From: Hydra vulgaris | Lineage: Eukaryota > Cnidaria > Hydrozoa > Anthoathecata > Hydridae | Length of the DNA: 64,000 nucleotides | NCBI RefSeq assembly: GCF_038396675.1 | Contig: NC_088928.1 | Span: forward strand, 16,513,501 to 16,577,500 | Direction of reading: 5' to 3' | Shown: positions 37,800 through 49,021 of the stretch, one piece after another | Layout: each line of letters starts with the position of its first letter | Position numbering within the stretch: position 1 is the first letter of the stretch | The notes under the pieces: generated by a model | The model's input: the letters and a program-made list of their open reading frames with translations, nothing else | What the model was told of the DNA's origin: nothing | The model's database searches: none | Made by a program: the position numbers and the translations under genes

Positions 37800-38756
37800 T
37801 TAAAATTAGTTTCTCACTATTTCCAAATAAACGCGCCAGTAATAGTCACAATATATAAGATTAATTAAACTTACTTTAAATTTAAAAACCAATAACGAAA
37901 AGATTGCATTGGTTTTAAATTTTATAGTTTTGTTGTTACTTTTGTTTTATTTAACGCAATTTAAACGCGGGTAATAATAGGTCAACGCAGGTATTAATCG
38001 TAAATTTATAATTTCTAAATCCGGGGATATTTTAAAAATAATCCCGGGAATTCGGGGTTATAAAATTAGAAGGGATCCTGGGATTTCGGAATCCCGGGAT
38101 CCAGGATTGCAAACCTTACTTTCTTATTTTGTCACTAATTTTATTTGAAAAAAAAAAAAAAAATTCAACAGAAAAAAAGCAAATTCATTTAAGCAAACTC
38201 TACTCCACAAAAATAAAGAATATTTAACGAAAAACAAACTAACCCTTGCCACATTAAAACAGGGTAAGTTAACTTTTACATTATTTTTTAGTTTTTTTAA
38301 TTTCTGTTGAAACTATTTCTTGAACATAAATTGGAAATTTTATTTTAACGCCACTCAACACAATGGCAGACGGAAAAATTTTTAATGTTTTGATTCGAAA
38401 TCCCTCTGCTGCTTCCTTCCCAATTCGCTATCAAACCTTTCGTCAAATGGCTAACTTATCTGGAGACTCCACAGCTAAATAGGTTTCCTTGGTATATGGT
38501 TCGAGCATTCTACACTATGAATTTCGGGAGTTTGAGGTTTTTCTTTACATCAATTTATAGAAAGTTTGGAGAGCTCTGCAAAAAAACTGAATTATTCTTT
38601 TTTTCCAAAATCTTTTGGTATCTGGTTCCTCCAACTCTTCACAAAACTTTCTGCCATTTTAAAGCAATCATTAAAAATTGCATTCTTCTTATCGGGTTGA
38701 CTGATTAAGAAGCTGGAAGAACAAGCAACAAAGTTTTGAAGCGTGTGAGGAAAAGT
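37800..38756. other. no recognised gene; CCCGGG-rich repeat and a small ORF
   Basis: At 38020-38110 a GC-rich run repeats CCCGGGA/GGGATCC motifs and may be a degenerate element end. A 39-codon plus-strand ORF starts at about 38363 (MADGKIFNVLIRNPSAASF). It has no family I recognise, and the frame is closed at both ends. I do not call it a gene. Confidence 0.4.
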
Positions 38757-39140
38757 CAGTGGCGGAGAATATTCTTGTTTGTTCTTGTTTGTTAGATTTG
38801 TTCATGCACTTTATGGACCTTTGTGACTCGCTCATCCAGTCTTTGTCACAAAAGAATTAAGCTCAGAAGAAGCAGTCAACACTTTCAGGTGAAATCAAGG
38901 CTTAGCTAAAAACTTATTTTAACGTTATTTGCTGTTTGAAGGAGAAAAGTGAAAAAACTATGACTATATAAAGTTTACCCCCCCCCCTCCCTCAATTTAA
39001 GAGGGTTACAAACTTTATATGGTCATAATTTTGCTGAGAGATAATACTATGAACCTTAAAATTTATTTTTGCTCCATGTTGAAAATCCATGCATAAAAGT
39101 TAACTTTCTCAAACACCAAAAAATGGTGGATCCGTCACTG
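38757..39140. mobile_element. possible hAT-type MITE
   Basis: The left end CAGTGGCGGA and the inverted right end CAGTGACGGA match the terminus of the larger hAT at 55503-59059. The internal half is a near-palindrome (ACTATATAAAGTTT ... AAACTTTATATGGT) around a C-rich tract at about 38980-38993. No 8-bp duplication flanks it, so the ends may be eroded. Confidence 0.45.
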
Positions 39141-39263
39141 CTTGCATTGTCAATAACATAAACTTGTATTTATATTCGTGAATCTAAAACTAATGTATTT
39201 GTATTTTTATTTGTATTTGATCAAATGTACTTGAGATTTTTATTTGTAATTGATCAAATGTAC

Positions 39264-39312
39264 TTTGAGTTAATGGTTAACAGGGATGGGCCCTGTTAAC
39301 CATTAACTCAAA
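39264..39312. repeat. perfect inverted repeat, 22-bp arms, 5-nt loop
   Basis: The arms TTTGAGTTAATGGTTAACAG.. and their exact reverse complement flank ATGGG. Confidence 0.95.
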
Positions 39313-40229
39313 ATACTAAAAAAATGATTTAGGCGACTATGAAATGATTATGACGATATGCTGCAGTCAAATTTTATGATTGATTTTTATGGTTCAAGGT
39401 GTACTGTAGCAACTCTTGACTTTTTTTAGGAAATTTTCAGGAGTTTTTTTCCTTGGGATATTTTGGTTCGACTTTAAAATATATTTGCTGAAAGATATCC
39501 ATAGTAATCTTTTATTAGTAACAATTTTTAAGTTTTCATTATAGTTGTTCTTACTTTTTTTAAAAAGAATTGTAAAAAAAAAAAGTATTAAACTGTCATT
39601 ATTTTTTTACATATATATACAATTTTAATCTAAATATGCAAGAATATGCAAGAAGAGAAAGTAAAAGAATTTAATATTTTTACTTTTTGTCATTTATTGA
39701 CCATTGTGCAACTCTTGCAAAAACGCAATTGAGCAAGTCATAAAAAAAAAGCATTTAAAAACAAATCTAATCACAAACGAAGAAATATGCGGTAAATGCG
39801 TTTGTCGGTATCTGAATAAAAATTTGTGAAACGGTTTCATTCCGGCTTTGAATAAACCGACTCCAATAACAAATTTAGCGCCACCTCAACTGATTAAATT
39901 AAAAAGTAAAAACAATTAAAAATTAAAATAGGAACTTTTATAACTGACGTATCTGGCGACTTTCTAGATGTTCTATAATTTTACAAGAACCCATGAATCA
40001 ACTTTTTGAAAAAGTAAAACCACGAAACAAACTCAGAATTTATTTCAAAAATTACAAGCTTTAATAAATTTTTGTAATAACTTTTATAACATATTTTAAA
40101 ACCTCTACACAAAAGTATTTCCAAAACTCGACAGTTCCTGGATACCTCTGGAAGTCATAAAATCTAACTTAAAGTTGCAAAGGTAGTATTAATACTAAAA
40201 TAGGGAGGTGACACTAATATCTCTAATAA

Positions 40230-41790
40230 CAGGCCATACTACTATGCTTTTCCAAATTATTAGAGCACATTATTTATAAACAGCTACGCAAGCAGCACAA
40301 AAACGCAAGTAAAATAGTAAAAAAGCTAGTAAAAACTGCAGTTCTCGTTTATGAAGAGAAACTAGTCAAAATAAGTAGGCAAGACTAAAAAAATATCCGC
40401 TCATACGTCAAGAACAAACAAGAAACACACACAATAAAAACAGCTACAGGCCTAATAGTAATCTGCAATACACTAAATGATTATTTTTATCCAGTCTTCA
40501 AAACCAAGTCGAAAGTGCCTCTTCCGTTATTCAACTCTCGTTCCACTAACATACACCAATTGAACACCCTCACATCAATCTCGTTCCACTAACATACACC
40601 AATTGAACACCCTCGTACATCCACTAACATACACCAATTGAACACCTTCGTACATCCACTAACATACACCAATTGAACACCCTCACATCGTACAAATCTG
40701 TCAAAAAAAAACTTTTGTACCTGATCAAAACCAATTCAATGGTTTCGATGACATTCTTCGACACGTCTTTTGGTACGAGGCGGCAAGCTTTTCTATCCCA
40801 CTCAGCATCTTATTCTTGAAATCGCTCGAGGCAAAAGAAGTCCGTTTCAATGAAAAAAAGCCAAAATCATCTTCATCTTTAAAGAATACTTCAAGTTGAA
40901 TCCTTTTAATTACCAACCTATCTCATGCACTTCTGTCCTCTGCAAGGTAATGGAAAGTCTTATGCACAGACACATCGCTGATTACTTGATAAATGAACTC
41001 ATAAGTCCTGGTCAATACGGATTCTTAAAAGTAAAAAGTTGCAAATCTACTCAAAACTCGCAACATCCTAACAAAAGCTACCCACAAACGTCACCCAACC
41101 AACATCATATTCGACAAAGTATTGCACAGTCGTCTACTGCACAAGCTGAAATCGTGCGGATAACTGATACCTTGCATAAATGAATTGAGAGCTAGTTAAT
41201 CACCCATCTACAACGGCTCATGTCTTTTAATGTCGATATAAGCGAAGTCATGCACACCAGTCGCAACAATAACGATAGATCAACGGCAATCTACACAATG
41301 AACGGCACTGTCAGCCAACTGCATCAGCTATCGTGCACAACATCTAAACGGGATCTAGGCATTGCAATGACTGATAATTTAAAGGTCAAAAAACAAGTAT
41401 GCGCGGCAACATCAACTGGTAACCGTATGTTTGGCATACTTAAGAGTGATTTTTTAAAACCGTAGTCTTAAGATGTAATCAAACTCAAGCAAATTTAACA
41501 TCAAGCCACAATACACATTCCTATCATAAAAAACTTGCCCTACACTTAACGGCTATCAAGACTAAACCTGACAACGCTAAACGAATGACGAGATGATCTT
41601 ATCTACCAAAATTCAACATCCTCACAACCGTGTAGTCAAACCATGGAAGGCCTGATCTCAAATTGCGGTGAATTCAATAAATCTAAACAACTTCAAATCT
41701 TTAGTACAACACCTTAACTGTAATTTTAAAGCTAAAGACAATATTTTCATCTCAAAGCGGTCTGGCGCTCTTCATCACACCTGGCGTTCT
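40230..41790 (+). pseudogene. LINE reverse transcriptase relic, heavily deleted
   Basis: Pieces in order: YEEKLVKISRQD near 40350, then IRSYVKNKQETHTIKTATG near 40400 (endonuclease-RT linker), NYQPISCTSVLCKVMESLMH and ISPGQYGFLK at 40910-41030 (RT fingers), and SKRDLGIAMTDNLKVKKQVC then TGNRMFGILKS at 41350-41450 (RT C-terminal part). The palm with the catalytic Asp pair is deleted. A minisatellite at 40538-40690 interrupts the linker. Confidence 0.7.
40538..40690. repeat. minisatellite of about 38 bp, four copies
   Basis: The core CCACTAACATACACCAATTG then AACACC recurs four times with variable linkers (CTCACATC or TTCGTACAT). It lies inside a LINE relic. Confidence 0.85.
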
Positions 41791-41929
41791 ACATTAATAA
41801 CTTGTAAATTTTATTGGTTGTGAATGAACTTAAGTTAAATTAAATTAAAAAGTTGTTACTTTTAGACACTAAAAATATTTTTTATAAAAAGTACTTTGGA
41901 TTTAAAAAGAGGCACTTTAATAATCAGAC

Positions 41930-42110
41930 AACTGTTCTTTAATTCATGATATCTTTAAATCATTTGGTGAAAATAAATATACATTAAGTGTATTTGATAA
42001 TCTCATAAGGTTTTTGACACTGTCGATAACATTATATTAACAAAACTAGAAACTATGGTATTAAACATTTAAACAATGCGTGGTTAAGAAATTATTTTTT
42101 AAACTAAAAA
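41930..42110 (+). pseudogene. LINE RT palm fragment
   Basis: In one frame near 42005 the sequence gives KVFDTVDNIILTKLE, then YGIKHLNNAWLRNYF, the RT motif around the first catalytic Asp. It is a separate small piece; frameshifts surround it. Confidence 0.6.
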
Positions 42111-42133
42111 GAAATGCAAATTTCATAAATCAC

Positions 42134-42168
42134 CATATTTAATTTGTTTTTAAAACAAATTAAATATG
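42134..42168. repeat. perfect palindrome, 17-bp arms
   Basis: CATATTTAATTTGTTTT and its exact reverse complement flank a single T. Confidence 0.9.
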
Positions 42169-42212
42169 CTTATTTCAAATATGCAAATCATTTTTTTCTA
42201 TCACTCTCAGTT

Positions 42213-42353
42213 TTTGAAATATAGGGCATAACTCATTTATACAATAAATATAGGGCATAACTCATTTATACAATAAATATAGGGCATAACTCATTTATAC
42301 AATAAATAATAACTGATTTATACAATAAATGAGTTATGCCCTATATTTCAAAA
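42213..42353. repeat. compound direct and inverted repeat
   Basis: ATATAGGGCATAACTCATTT occurs three times in tandem at about 32-bp spacing, followed by an inverted copy that pairs with the outer one (about 27-bp arms). Confidence 0.9.
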
Positions 42354-42674
42354 AAAATATTATAATTGTCAAGCAAAATATTATAATTGTTTTAAATAAT
42401 TTATTTAACTACGTGATTATAAATTTAAGATGTTGCTAACTAAATCCTAAAAATGGTACTTTAACTATAATTGTATTATATATAAACTTTTTATTTATTT
42501 TTAAATTCGATTAAAGACAAATAAAAACATAATTTTTTTATATTAAAAATAAAGTTTAATATTAACAAATATTGTCTGGTTTAAGTTTTTTGGCTTTTGG
42601 ATTTACGATTTCGGCAAATCGCGTTAAAGTGTCCAGCAATAATCCGCTAACATTGTTGCACTCCAACGACCTTG

Positions 42675-43378
42675 ATAAGATGCGACATTGTATCGTATGT
42701 TTCTTTTAGATTGGCAGAATATGCAATCGGTACAGACGCATATATATTTTCGTTGTGAAGCAATACTGCTTTTAAACTGCTCTCTGATGAATCAATAAAT
42801 AATCTCTATGATTCTATATTAAGTTCAATGCCTAGATTTTTCATAAGATTTTCAATATCCGTGCAATAACATATATTCTCATTAACTAAATAAAACATTA
42901 CCAATTCTTTGTGACGGATTCGAAATTTAGAAATTGTTATACCTGGTGCCAATAAATTAAATTCTTGAAGTCGAGACCCAGGTAATTCAGCTAGGCCTTT
43001 TTTCAGCGCCATGTCTCGCACAAGATCGCAAAGTTCCGCGTTATTAGTTAAATGGACATTTTTGTCATGCTCGTTGTAATCAGAGTCTGAACTACTGACT
43101 GAAGGCGCAATTTGAAATTCGTCTAACATTTCTACTACGATATTATATTCAGTAAATGCAGTAGGTATTGGCAAAGTGGCAGGATTATGAATTATTGGCT
43201 TTGAAACTGATGCCACTTCAGGATATTTAACAGACAATCGAGTTTTATATGATAATTCAGCAATATTTACAGAATAGAAATAACAACCCGTAGCATGGTT
43301 GCTAGACTCCCACCATATCATTGGAATACCAGACGAAAAACGGTTGTTCTTTTTTGCTTTTCTTATCCAACCACGCAA
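42675..43378 (-). pseudogene. uncharacterised repeated-family protein, N-terminal part, with internal stop
   Basis: The 190-codon open segment (42806-43378) contains GIPMIWWESSNHATGCYFYS, ELCDLVRDMALKKGLAELPG, LLAPGITISKFRIRHKELV and YCTDIENLMKNLGIEL. Past the TAG the frame continues RLFIDSSESSLKAVLLHN and YASVPIAYSANLKETYDTM. I recall a multi-copy family of long uncharacterised proteins in arthropods and cnidarians with exactly this order (W.E..NH..DCYFC, SRL.E.NLL.PGT, DWRLFIDSSKRSLKAVLLHNGN). Its function is unknown to me; the copy number suggests it travels with a transposon. This copy is broken. Confidence 0.55.
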
Positions 43379-43396
43379 GTTGCATGCACTGTTTAC

Positions 43397-43957
43397 TCCC
43401 AGTTTACTTCATGTAAGAGGTTACGAGATTGCTGAGCAGATAAAATTTGGTGCCCAAGCTTTATCCAAATCTACTTTTGAATCAAAGTATAATTTATAAG
43501 CTTTTTTTTAGAAAAGGTGTAAACGTTTTCCGACGAGATTTGTCAGTTAGATAGCCGCAGACATAACAAAACATATCTTTTGAATTACTACAGCCTCTGA
43601 AAACCATGATATTAACTTACAATTCAATTTAAATTTAAATAATGATAAAACTAGGTAAACATTTTTATAATAAATTAAAAAAATAAATAAAATATAACAA
43701 AAAATAGAAATATTTCTATGCTTAGTAAAAACATAGAAAATACAATTTTACAAATATCTCAAAAACCTGATGTGATACAAAAAAATGGTTTTCAGATTTG
43801 AAATCAGCGCTAAAAACTACATTAGAATATATAAACGACATATTAGATTTCCAAAGCTTGCGAATTTGCAAACATGCGAATAAAAAAATCGTAGCCATCA
43901 TTAACGTCATTGCAATCAGTCAATGGTTCCCAGTTTACTTCATGTAAGAGGTTACGA
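43397..43957. repeat. 29-bp direct repeat pair flanking ~500 bp
   Basis: CCCAGTTTACTTCATGTAAG then AGGTTACGA... (29 bp in all) occurs at about 43397 and 43929. The right copy belongs to a LINE relic (NLLHEVNWE on the minus strand); the left one abuts the uncharacterised-family pseudogene. Confidence 0.75.
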
Positions 43958-44505
43958 AACGTAGCGATTGATTTATTATTTATTTTTCTTACATATACAG
44001 TTTTTGTTTTTATTTTGTTCTCAAGAGTTGCAGAATTTGTTATCTGAAAAACTGGAAAGTGGTCAGTTATATCTGTTTTAATAATACCTCTTTGGATTTT
44101 AGCCCTTGTGTAATTATTAGTAATAGTATTATCGATAATGGATGCAGTTTATTAGTCACGGCATGTTAATCATGGGGAAAACGCTGTATTGCAAAAGTGT
44201 ATTTATAAAACGCACGACTTGGTTATCAGTTTTATTATTCAATAAATTCAAATTAAAATCACCTAATAAGTAAACATTTTTTTTATGAGCTTTGGTAGCA
44301 AGTAGTTTAAGTGGTTTTCAAATTGATTATAATTACCGTTTGGCGGTCTATATATTGCAGTTATAAATGTATTTTTATTTGTTTTATTAATTATTTCAAT
44401 AGTAAATGACTCACAATCAGCGTGATTTACTTTGAGGTTATCTACATGTTTAAAAATCAATGAGTTTTGGACGAAAATAGATACGCCCCCGCCATTGCCG
44501 TTTTT
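43820..44505 (-). pseudogene. LINE endonuclease C-terminal half and linker
   Basis: On the minus strand: NGNGGGVSIFVQNSLIFKHV near 44450-44505, TAIYRPPNGNYNQFENHL (endonuclease), IDNTITN near 44120, GIIKTDITDHFPVFQI (SDH-type catalytic block) near 44050-44090, then FRNLLHEVNWEPLTDCNDV and YDFFIRMFANSQALE (linker to RT). It resembles the LINE at 59554-60660 in order and wording. Stops and frameshifts are present. Confidence 0.75.
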
Positions 44506-44509
44506 TTGC

Positions 44510-44915
44510 TGCTAAGTTTTTAAAATGAAAGGAAAAGGATAGATCTGAGTCAATTCGGATTCCAAGATATTATAATGAAACTATGGGGAAAATATTTTGG
44601 CCACTTAGTCTAAAGTTTAGGTTTTTATACATTTTAGGTTGACTTGATTTGAAAATAATGAGTTCAGTTTTGTTGATATTAAGAATTAGTTTATTAGAGC
44701 GCAGCCATTGAAGAAGGTTGGATAAATCATGATTAATATGTTTGTTAATTTTTTTTAATGATTTGTTTGTTATGAGTAAGTTGGTGTCGTCAGCAAGATG
44801 GTAAGCCGTTGAAAATTTTAAAGAGATATTAAGATCATTTATAAAAATAAGGAAAAGTAATGGTCCTAATACAGAACCTTGGGGTACATCCGTGGAGCAT
44901 TTTTAAAAAGGTTTT
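44510..44915 (-). pseudogene. LINE RT palm and thumb fragment
   Basis: On the minus strand: DVPQGSVLGPLLFLIFINDL near 44840-44895, then YHLADDTNLLITNKSLKKIN (catalytic ADD) near 44760-44805, NKLILNINKTELIIFKSSQP, and a C-terminal YLGIRIDSDLSF. It sits upstream (in minus-strand order) of an endonuclease fragment, the reverse of an intact LINE, so two partial copies are joined here. Confidence 0.75.
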
Positions 44916-44939
44916 AAAAAGGTAACAAAGTACTCATAT

Positions 44940-45750
44940 TATCCAGAACAATTGATAATAAATGTGTAATACAGTTTATATATTAGTTTAATCATTAAAA
45001 ATTAAATTAAAAAAAAAACATAATTGATTGAGTAAAAAATAGCAAACTGAAAATTATTACTAATTTATGAAATATAATGATTCTTTATTAATCAAACTAA
45101 TCATTAAAAGATCGATCTTTTATTAAAGCAATAGTACTTTGTTTTTACACAAAAAAAGGAAAAAACTTCGTTATTTATATAATTCTATAAACTCAAACTT
45201 CTAAGTAATTAAAATGCAAATTTTTTGAAATTAAATTATAAAAAGATGTATAATACCGTTAGAATATTAATATTTTTAACTTTTATTTCAAAAGCAATTA
45301 TAATTGCTGCATTCTTATGACTTTAAACTAGGTAATTTCACTAAAAAACACTGGGTAATATGAGAATGCTCATTTTACACGAAAATGCTATCTTTAAATG
45401 AAGTCAAATATTTATGTTCCCATTCATTGTTTTCCGAAAAAAATGGGACGGTTTTCTTAGCAAACATAAATCTTCTTTAAGAAAAAACCAATATCTATAT
45501 TTCAAAATCAAAATTTCGCGCCACAGATTCTTTCACACGTAACGAAAAAAATTTAAAAAAACAAAAAAAGTTTTAATTAAGTTAGAGCCGCTAATTACTG
45601 CATATAAATTTACGCTAATTATGAAAATTTACGCTAATTATGCTGCGTTCTGTTTTTACCACATAAAGTCAATTCAAAAAATAAAAAGCAACTTGAGCTT
45701 CACTACACACATCATTGAAATCTTTTGGTATGTTCAAATTACCAAGATGC
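44940..45750. other. no gene seen
   Basis: AT-rich sequence with scattered short ORFs only. Confidence 0.5.
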
Positions 45751-45751
45751 T

Positions 45752-45916
45752 CAAGTTATCTTAATCTACCCTAATAAAAAAAGTTATCCTAATCTACCCT
45801 AATGAAAAAAGTTATCCAAATCTACTCTAATAAAAAAAGTTATCCTAATCTACCCTGATAAAAAAAGTTATCCTAATCTACCCTAATAAAAAAAGTTATC
45901 CTAATCTACCCTGATA
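45752..45916. repeat. 28-bp minisatellite, about six copies
   Basis: The unit is AAGTTATCCTAATCTACCCT plus AATAAAAA; successive GTTAT starts fall at 45783, 45811, 45839 and onward. The copies differ by single substitutions. Confidence 0.9.
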
Positions 45917-46429
45917 AAAGAATATGATTAATGATTTACTTTGTTTTAAATCTTTTTTTAATTAGTTAATTTTTAATAAGTTTTAATAATAGTTTAAAGT
46001 TTAAAAATAATAATTGAGCACTTGCCGTTTCAGAGACTAGATAATAAGGCAATTCCACCTAGCAAAATTTTTTGAAAGCGAAAACTGGTGTGGAAGATTT
46101 TACATAAGAAACCAAACACATTTTTATAAAAAATAGTTTAATTAAAATGTAAAACTGATTCGGGCTTCAACATTTAAAAACTGACAAAATTGAGAATAAT
46201 TGTGCAAACATAGAAACTTCACACTTGAATATAGCATGCTGTAAAAATTGGCAAAAATGTAAAGAATTAATATAAACGTAAAAGCTTAAATGTTTTTGGA
46301 TGTCAACAATAAAATATGGGTCTGCTAGGCGCTAAAAGAGACTAACTCTCAGATCAATGCACGGTAAAAAAGTGTTAACTTTACAGAGTTTATGGCATTG
46401 ATCGAATAAAAACAAAACATCAGTTTAAG

Positions 46430-46720
46430 AATTTTTTAATTATCAATCAATTTATCATTTGCTTGGGATAAAATAATTGGACTTAATAACATTTCTGTGG
46501 TTTTCTTTTTTACTCTGATCTTTAATAAGAATTTTTAGACTACAAACTAGCTTAGATGCTTCGGTTACAGACTTTACAGCACGTTCAATTGAGGAAGATA
46601 TGTAAGTGAAAAAATCTCTCTAGATTCTTTTCCATTCATTAGATCAATAGATGAAAAAATAATTGTGGTAAGAGATTCCACCTCAATTTGACAAAATTGT
46701 CATTCTAGGTCATTCCAACA
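46430..46720 (-). pseudogene. unassigned coding-like relic
   Basis: On the minus strand two overlapping frames read like decayed protein: VESLTTIIFSSIDLMNGKES then SVTEASKLVCSLKILIKDQS and KKENHRNVIKSNYFIPSK. I do not recognise the family. It may be part of a retroelement gag-like gene or a transposon accessory protein. The remainder of 45920-47320 shows nothing. Confidence 0.3.
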
Positions 46721-47320
46721 TTTACAGTCTTCATAATTGATTAGGGTTTAATCTTAGGGACTAAGATATAAATGAACAAAAATAACATTTTTAATTTTTT
46801 TTATTTATCTATCCATTGAACAGAGTTTATTACTCAACCTTGTGTTTTTTTAGGTTATGCAAATAAAAAAATTTTTTCTTAAAAAAAAAATTGCTACCAT
46901 AATGATGGTTTGTTTTCAATGTTTCCGATTCTTATCTAGTTGATAAGCACCCTATTTTCAGGAAAACTTAAATTTTTCAAATTTTTATTTCATTTCAATT
47001 ATAAACTTTTATTTGCACTTGCATGGAATACTGTTGTCATATTTGGTTTGTTAGTGTCATACACAAAGATTTCTATCTCTACTTTGATTAGTGTTGAATG
47101 AGAGTTTAAAGGTAGATTTATAATTTTATCTAAAAATATTCTGTTAAGAATATTCATATTTGACAAAATGATAAAATAAATATTGTTACTGTGGTATGCA
47201 TTATTCTATTCAAAGATAAATTGAAGTATAACCTTATGGCCTAAAATAGTCTTTGCTGTGGTTAGAGCGTTTAACTTATCGGGTTTTTGGAGAACTTTTC
47301 TTTTTCTGGATAAACAGATT

Positions 47321-47468
47321 GGAGCGACCGTGGCGCAGTGGTTAGGGCGCTTGCTTTATAAGCAAGAAATCCAGGGTTTGAAGCAAGCCCTGGGCGTATG
47401 TATTTCCATTGGTAAGCAAGGAGGCGTAAATCTTCTAGTTATACTTTCGCTTCTTGAGACACCTAAAA
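47321..47468 (+). mobile_element. tRNA-derived SINE, copy 4
   Basis: It starts GGAGCGACCGTGGCGCAGTG, a full A box TGGCGCAGTGG, with the B-box region CAGGGTTTGAAGC, and ends CTTCTTGAGACACCTAAAA. The 5' part is the best preserved of the five copies. Confidence 0.85.
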
Positions 47469-47570
47469 CAAAAACAAAAAGAAAAAAAAGGTTGCATAAA
47501 GGGCTAGTAGAGCATAAGGGCAAATTTAGCAAGTTAATTATCTTATAAACTACGCAAAACATGGCTAGGA

Positions 47571-49013
47571 GCAGGGGCGGATCCAGGCCATCAAGTGCGG
47601 GGTGGGAGATTTTTAGATTTTTTCAGCAAACCCATAAATCATATAACTTTTTAGATAATTTTGAATATCATAATTATTTAGGTGTTATTGGCAAAAGTTT
47701 TTGGTTTTTTCAATTCTCTGCAAAACGAAATTTTATTATAAAGAACAATTAACTACTGCTTTCACTCTACAAAACACGATGGATTGAGAGACATGACGCT
47801 TTGCTAACGTTTAGTGATGAGTTTCCATAAACAACTGATGCACTGGAAAGTATATCTAAACTAAATGACAGAACACCTTATTTAAAAGCAACAGTTTTAT
47901 TGTTATCAATTAGAGAAAATGATTTTATTAGGCTGTGCTGCACAGGTTCTCTAACAAATGGGCTCAGTCAGTTGTTTCAAAAAAAAAGTTGAGATTTACA
48001 AAGAGTGAAATATCGCAATAAAGATAATTAAAAATTAAGTTATTTGTTTTAAAGTGAAAAACTATAAAAAAGTTTTTTCACTTTAAAACAAAAAAGTGAA
48101 AAATACGAAGAAGTGTTTAAGGAAGTTTTTAGAGCAGCAGAAAAAAATTATAGTTAAAAAAGATGGTAGTTTTACTGTCAAAATATACCTTCAAAAATAA
48201 CGGAAAAGTATTGCGGGGGATCAATTTATACTCTTCTTCTTGATCTGCTGGTGTTGGACATAAACAAATTTTTCTAATAAAAATTTGTAATATTTTCAAA
48301 TCTATTTTTTGATGTCAAAAAATATTTTTACACTGATTCATTAAGAAATTATTTTTGCAATCAGCGCCTATGGCATTATTCTTGGACTTAGTATCAAAAA
48401 CTTACCTGTACCTGAATTTACATCGAAAGTTAAACTATGGCAGCGCAAATGTATAAGGATATAGGATGAGGGAGGAGCCACATCACTGCCTGCTGATCTT
48501 TTTGTTGTTTTTGATTTGTTTTTACTGTTGAAATATTCAATAATTCATAAGTTGTTTGAAATTATTAAGTCATTTCCTGTAAGTGTTGTCAATGCTAAAC
48601 GTAGCTTCTCCACATTGTGAAAAATTAAAAACTGGCTAAAAATACGAATGACAGAAAACTGGTTTCACTTAATGTGTACAGAAAAATTCCAGTAAATGTT
48701 TAAAAAGTAGCTGACCGTTTTGTCGGCAAATTATAAATTAGAGCATGTTATATAATTTGTTAAAGTAATCAACAAACCAAAGTTTTAAATACGTATTTAG
48801 TTAAACTAAACTCTCCAATCTTTTTCAAATAGTTGTGTTTCAATAAATTTAAATTACTTCAAAATACTATATTATTTTAATTAACATTGCATGCTTTCTT
48901 TATAAAGCGATGCAAACACTTAGTATTAATCAAAAATAAAGTTTCTTCAAATCATGTAAAAGAGCGGGGGGGGGGGGGGCATTCGCACCCAATGCACCAA
49001 ATGATCCGCCCAT
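47571..49013 (+). mobile_element. deleted hAT element with 8-bp target duplication
   Basis: GGCTAGGA lies directly on both sides (47563-47570 and 49014-49021), the 8-bp duplication typical of hAT. The termini share GGGCGGATC in inverted orientation (GCAGGGGCGGATCC left, GATCCGCCCAT right). A G-rich run near the right end (48966-48979) is also seen in the hAT at 55503. The element is 1,443 bp, with only fragments of transposase. Confidence 0.85.
47757..48710 (+). pseudogene. hAT transposase fragments
   Basis: Near 47770-47900 the sequence gives LYKTRWIERHDALLTFSDEF (the conserved TRW..RHDA block) and DALESISKLNDRT. Near 48570-48670 comes the dimerisation block: VNAKRSFSTL, then KIKNWLKIRMTENW. 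The DDE residues before TRW and most of the middle are deleted. Confidence 0.75.
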
Positions 49014-49021
49014 GGCTAGGA

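Noticed and set aside
38102..38116. CAGGATTGCAAACC as a hAT terminus
   Set aside because: No inverted partner and no 8-bp duplication found.
45752..45916. CRISPR array
   Set aside because: The 28-bp units are contiguous with no unique spacers; it is a minisatellite in an animal genome.
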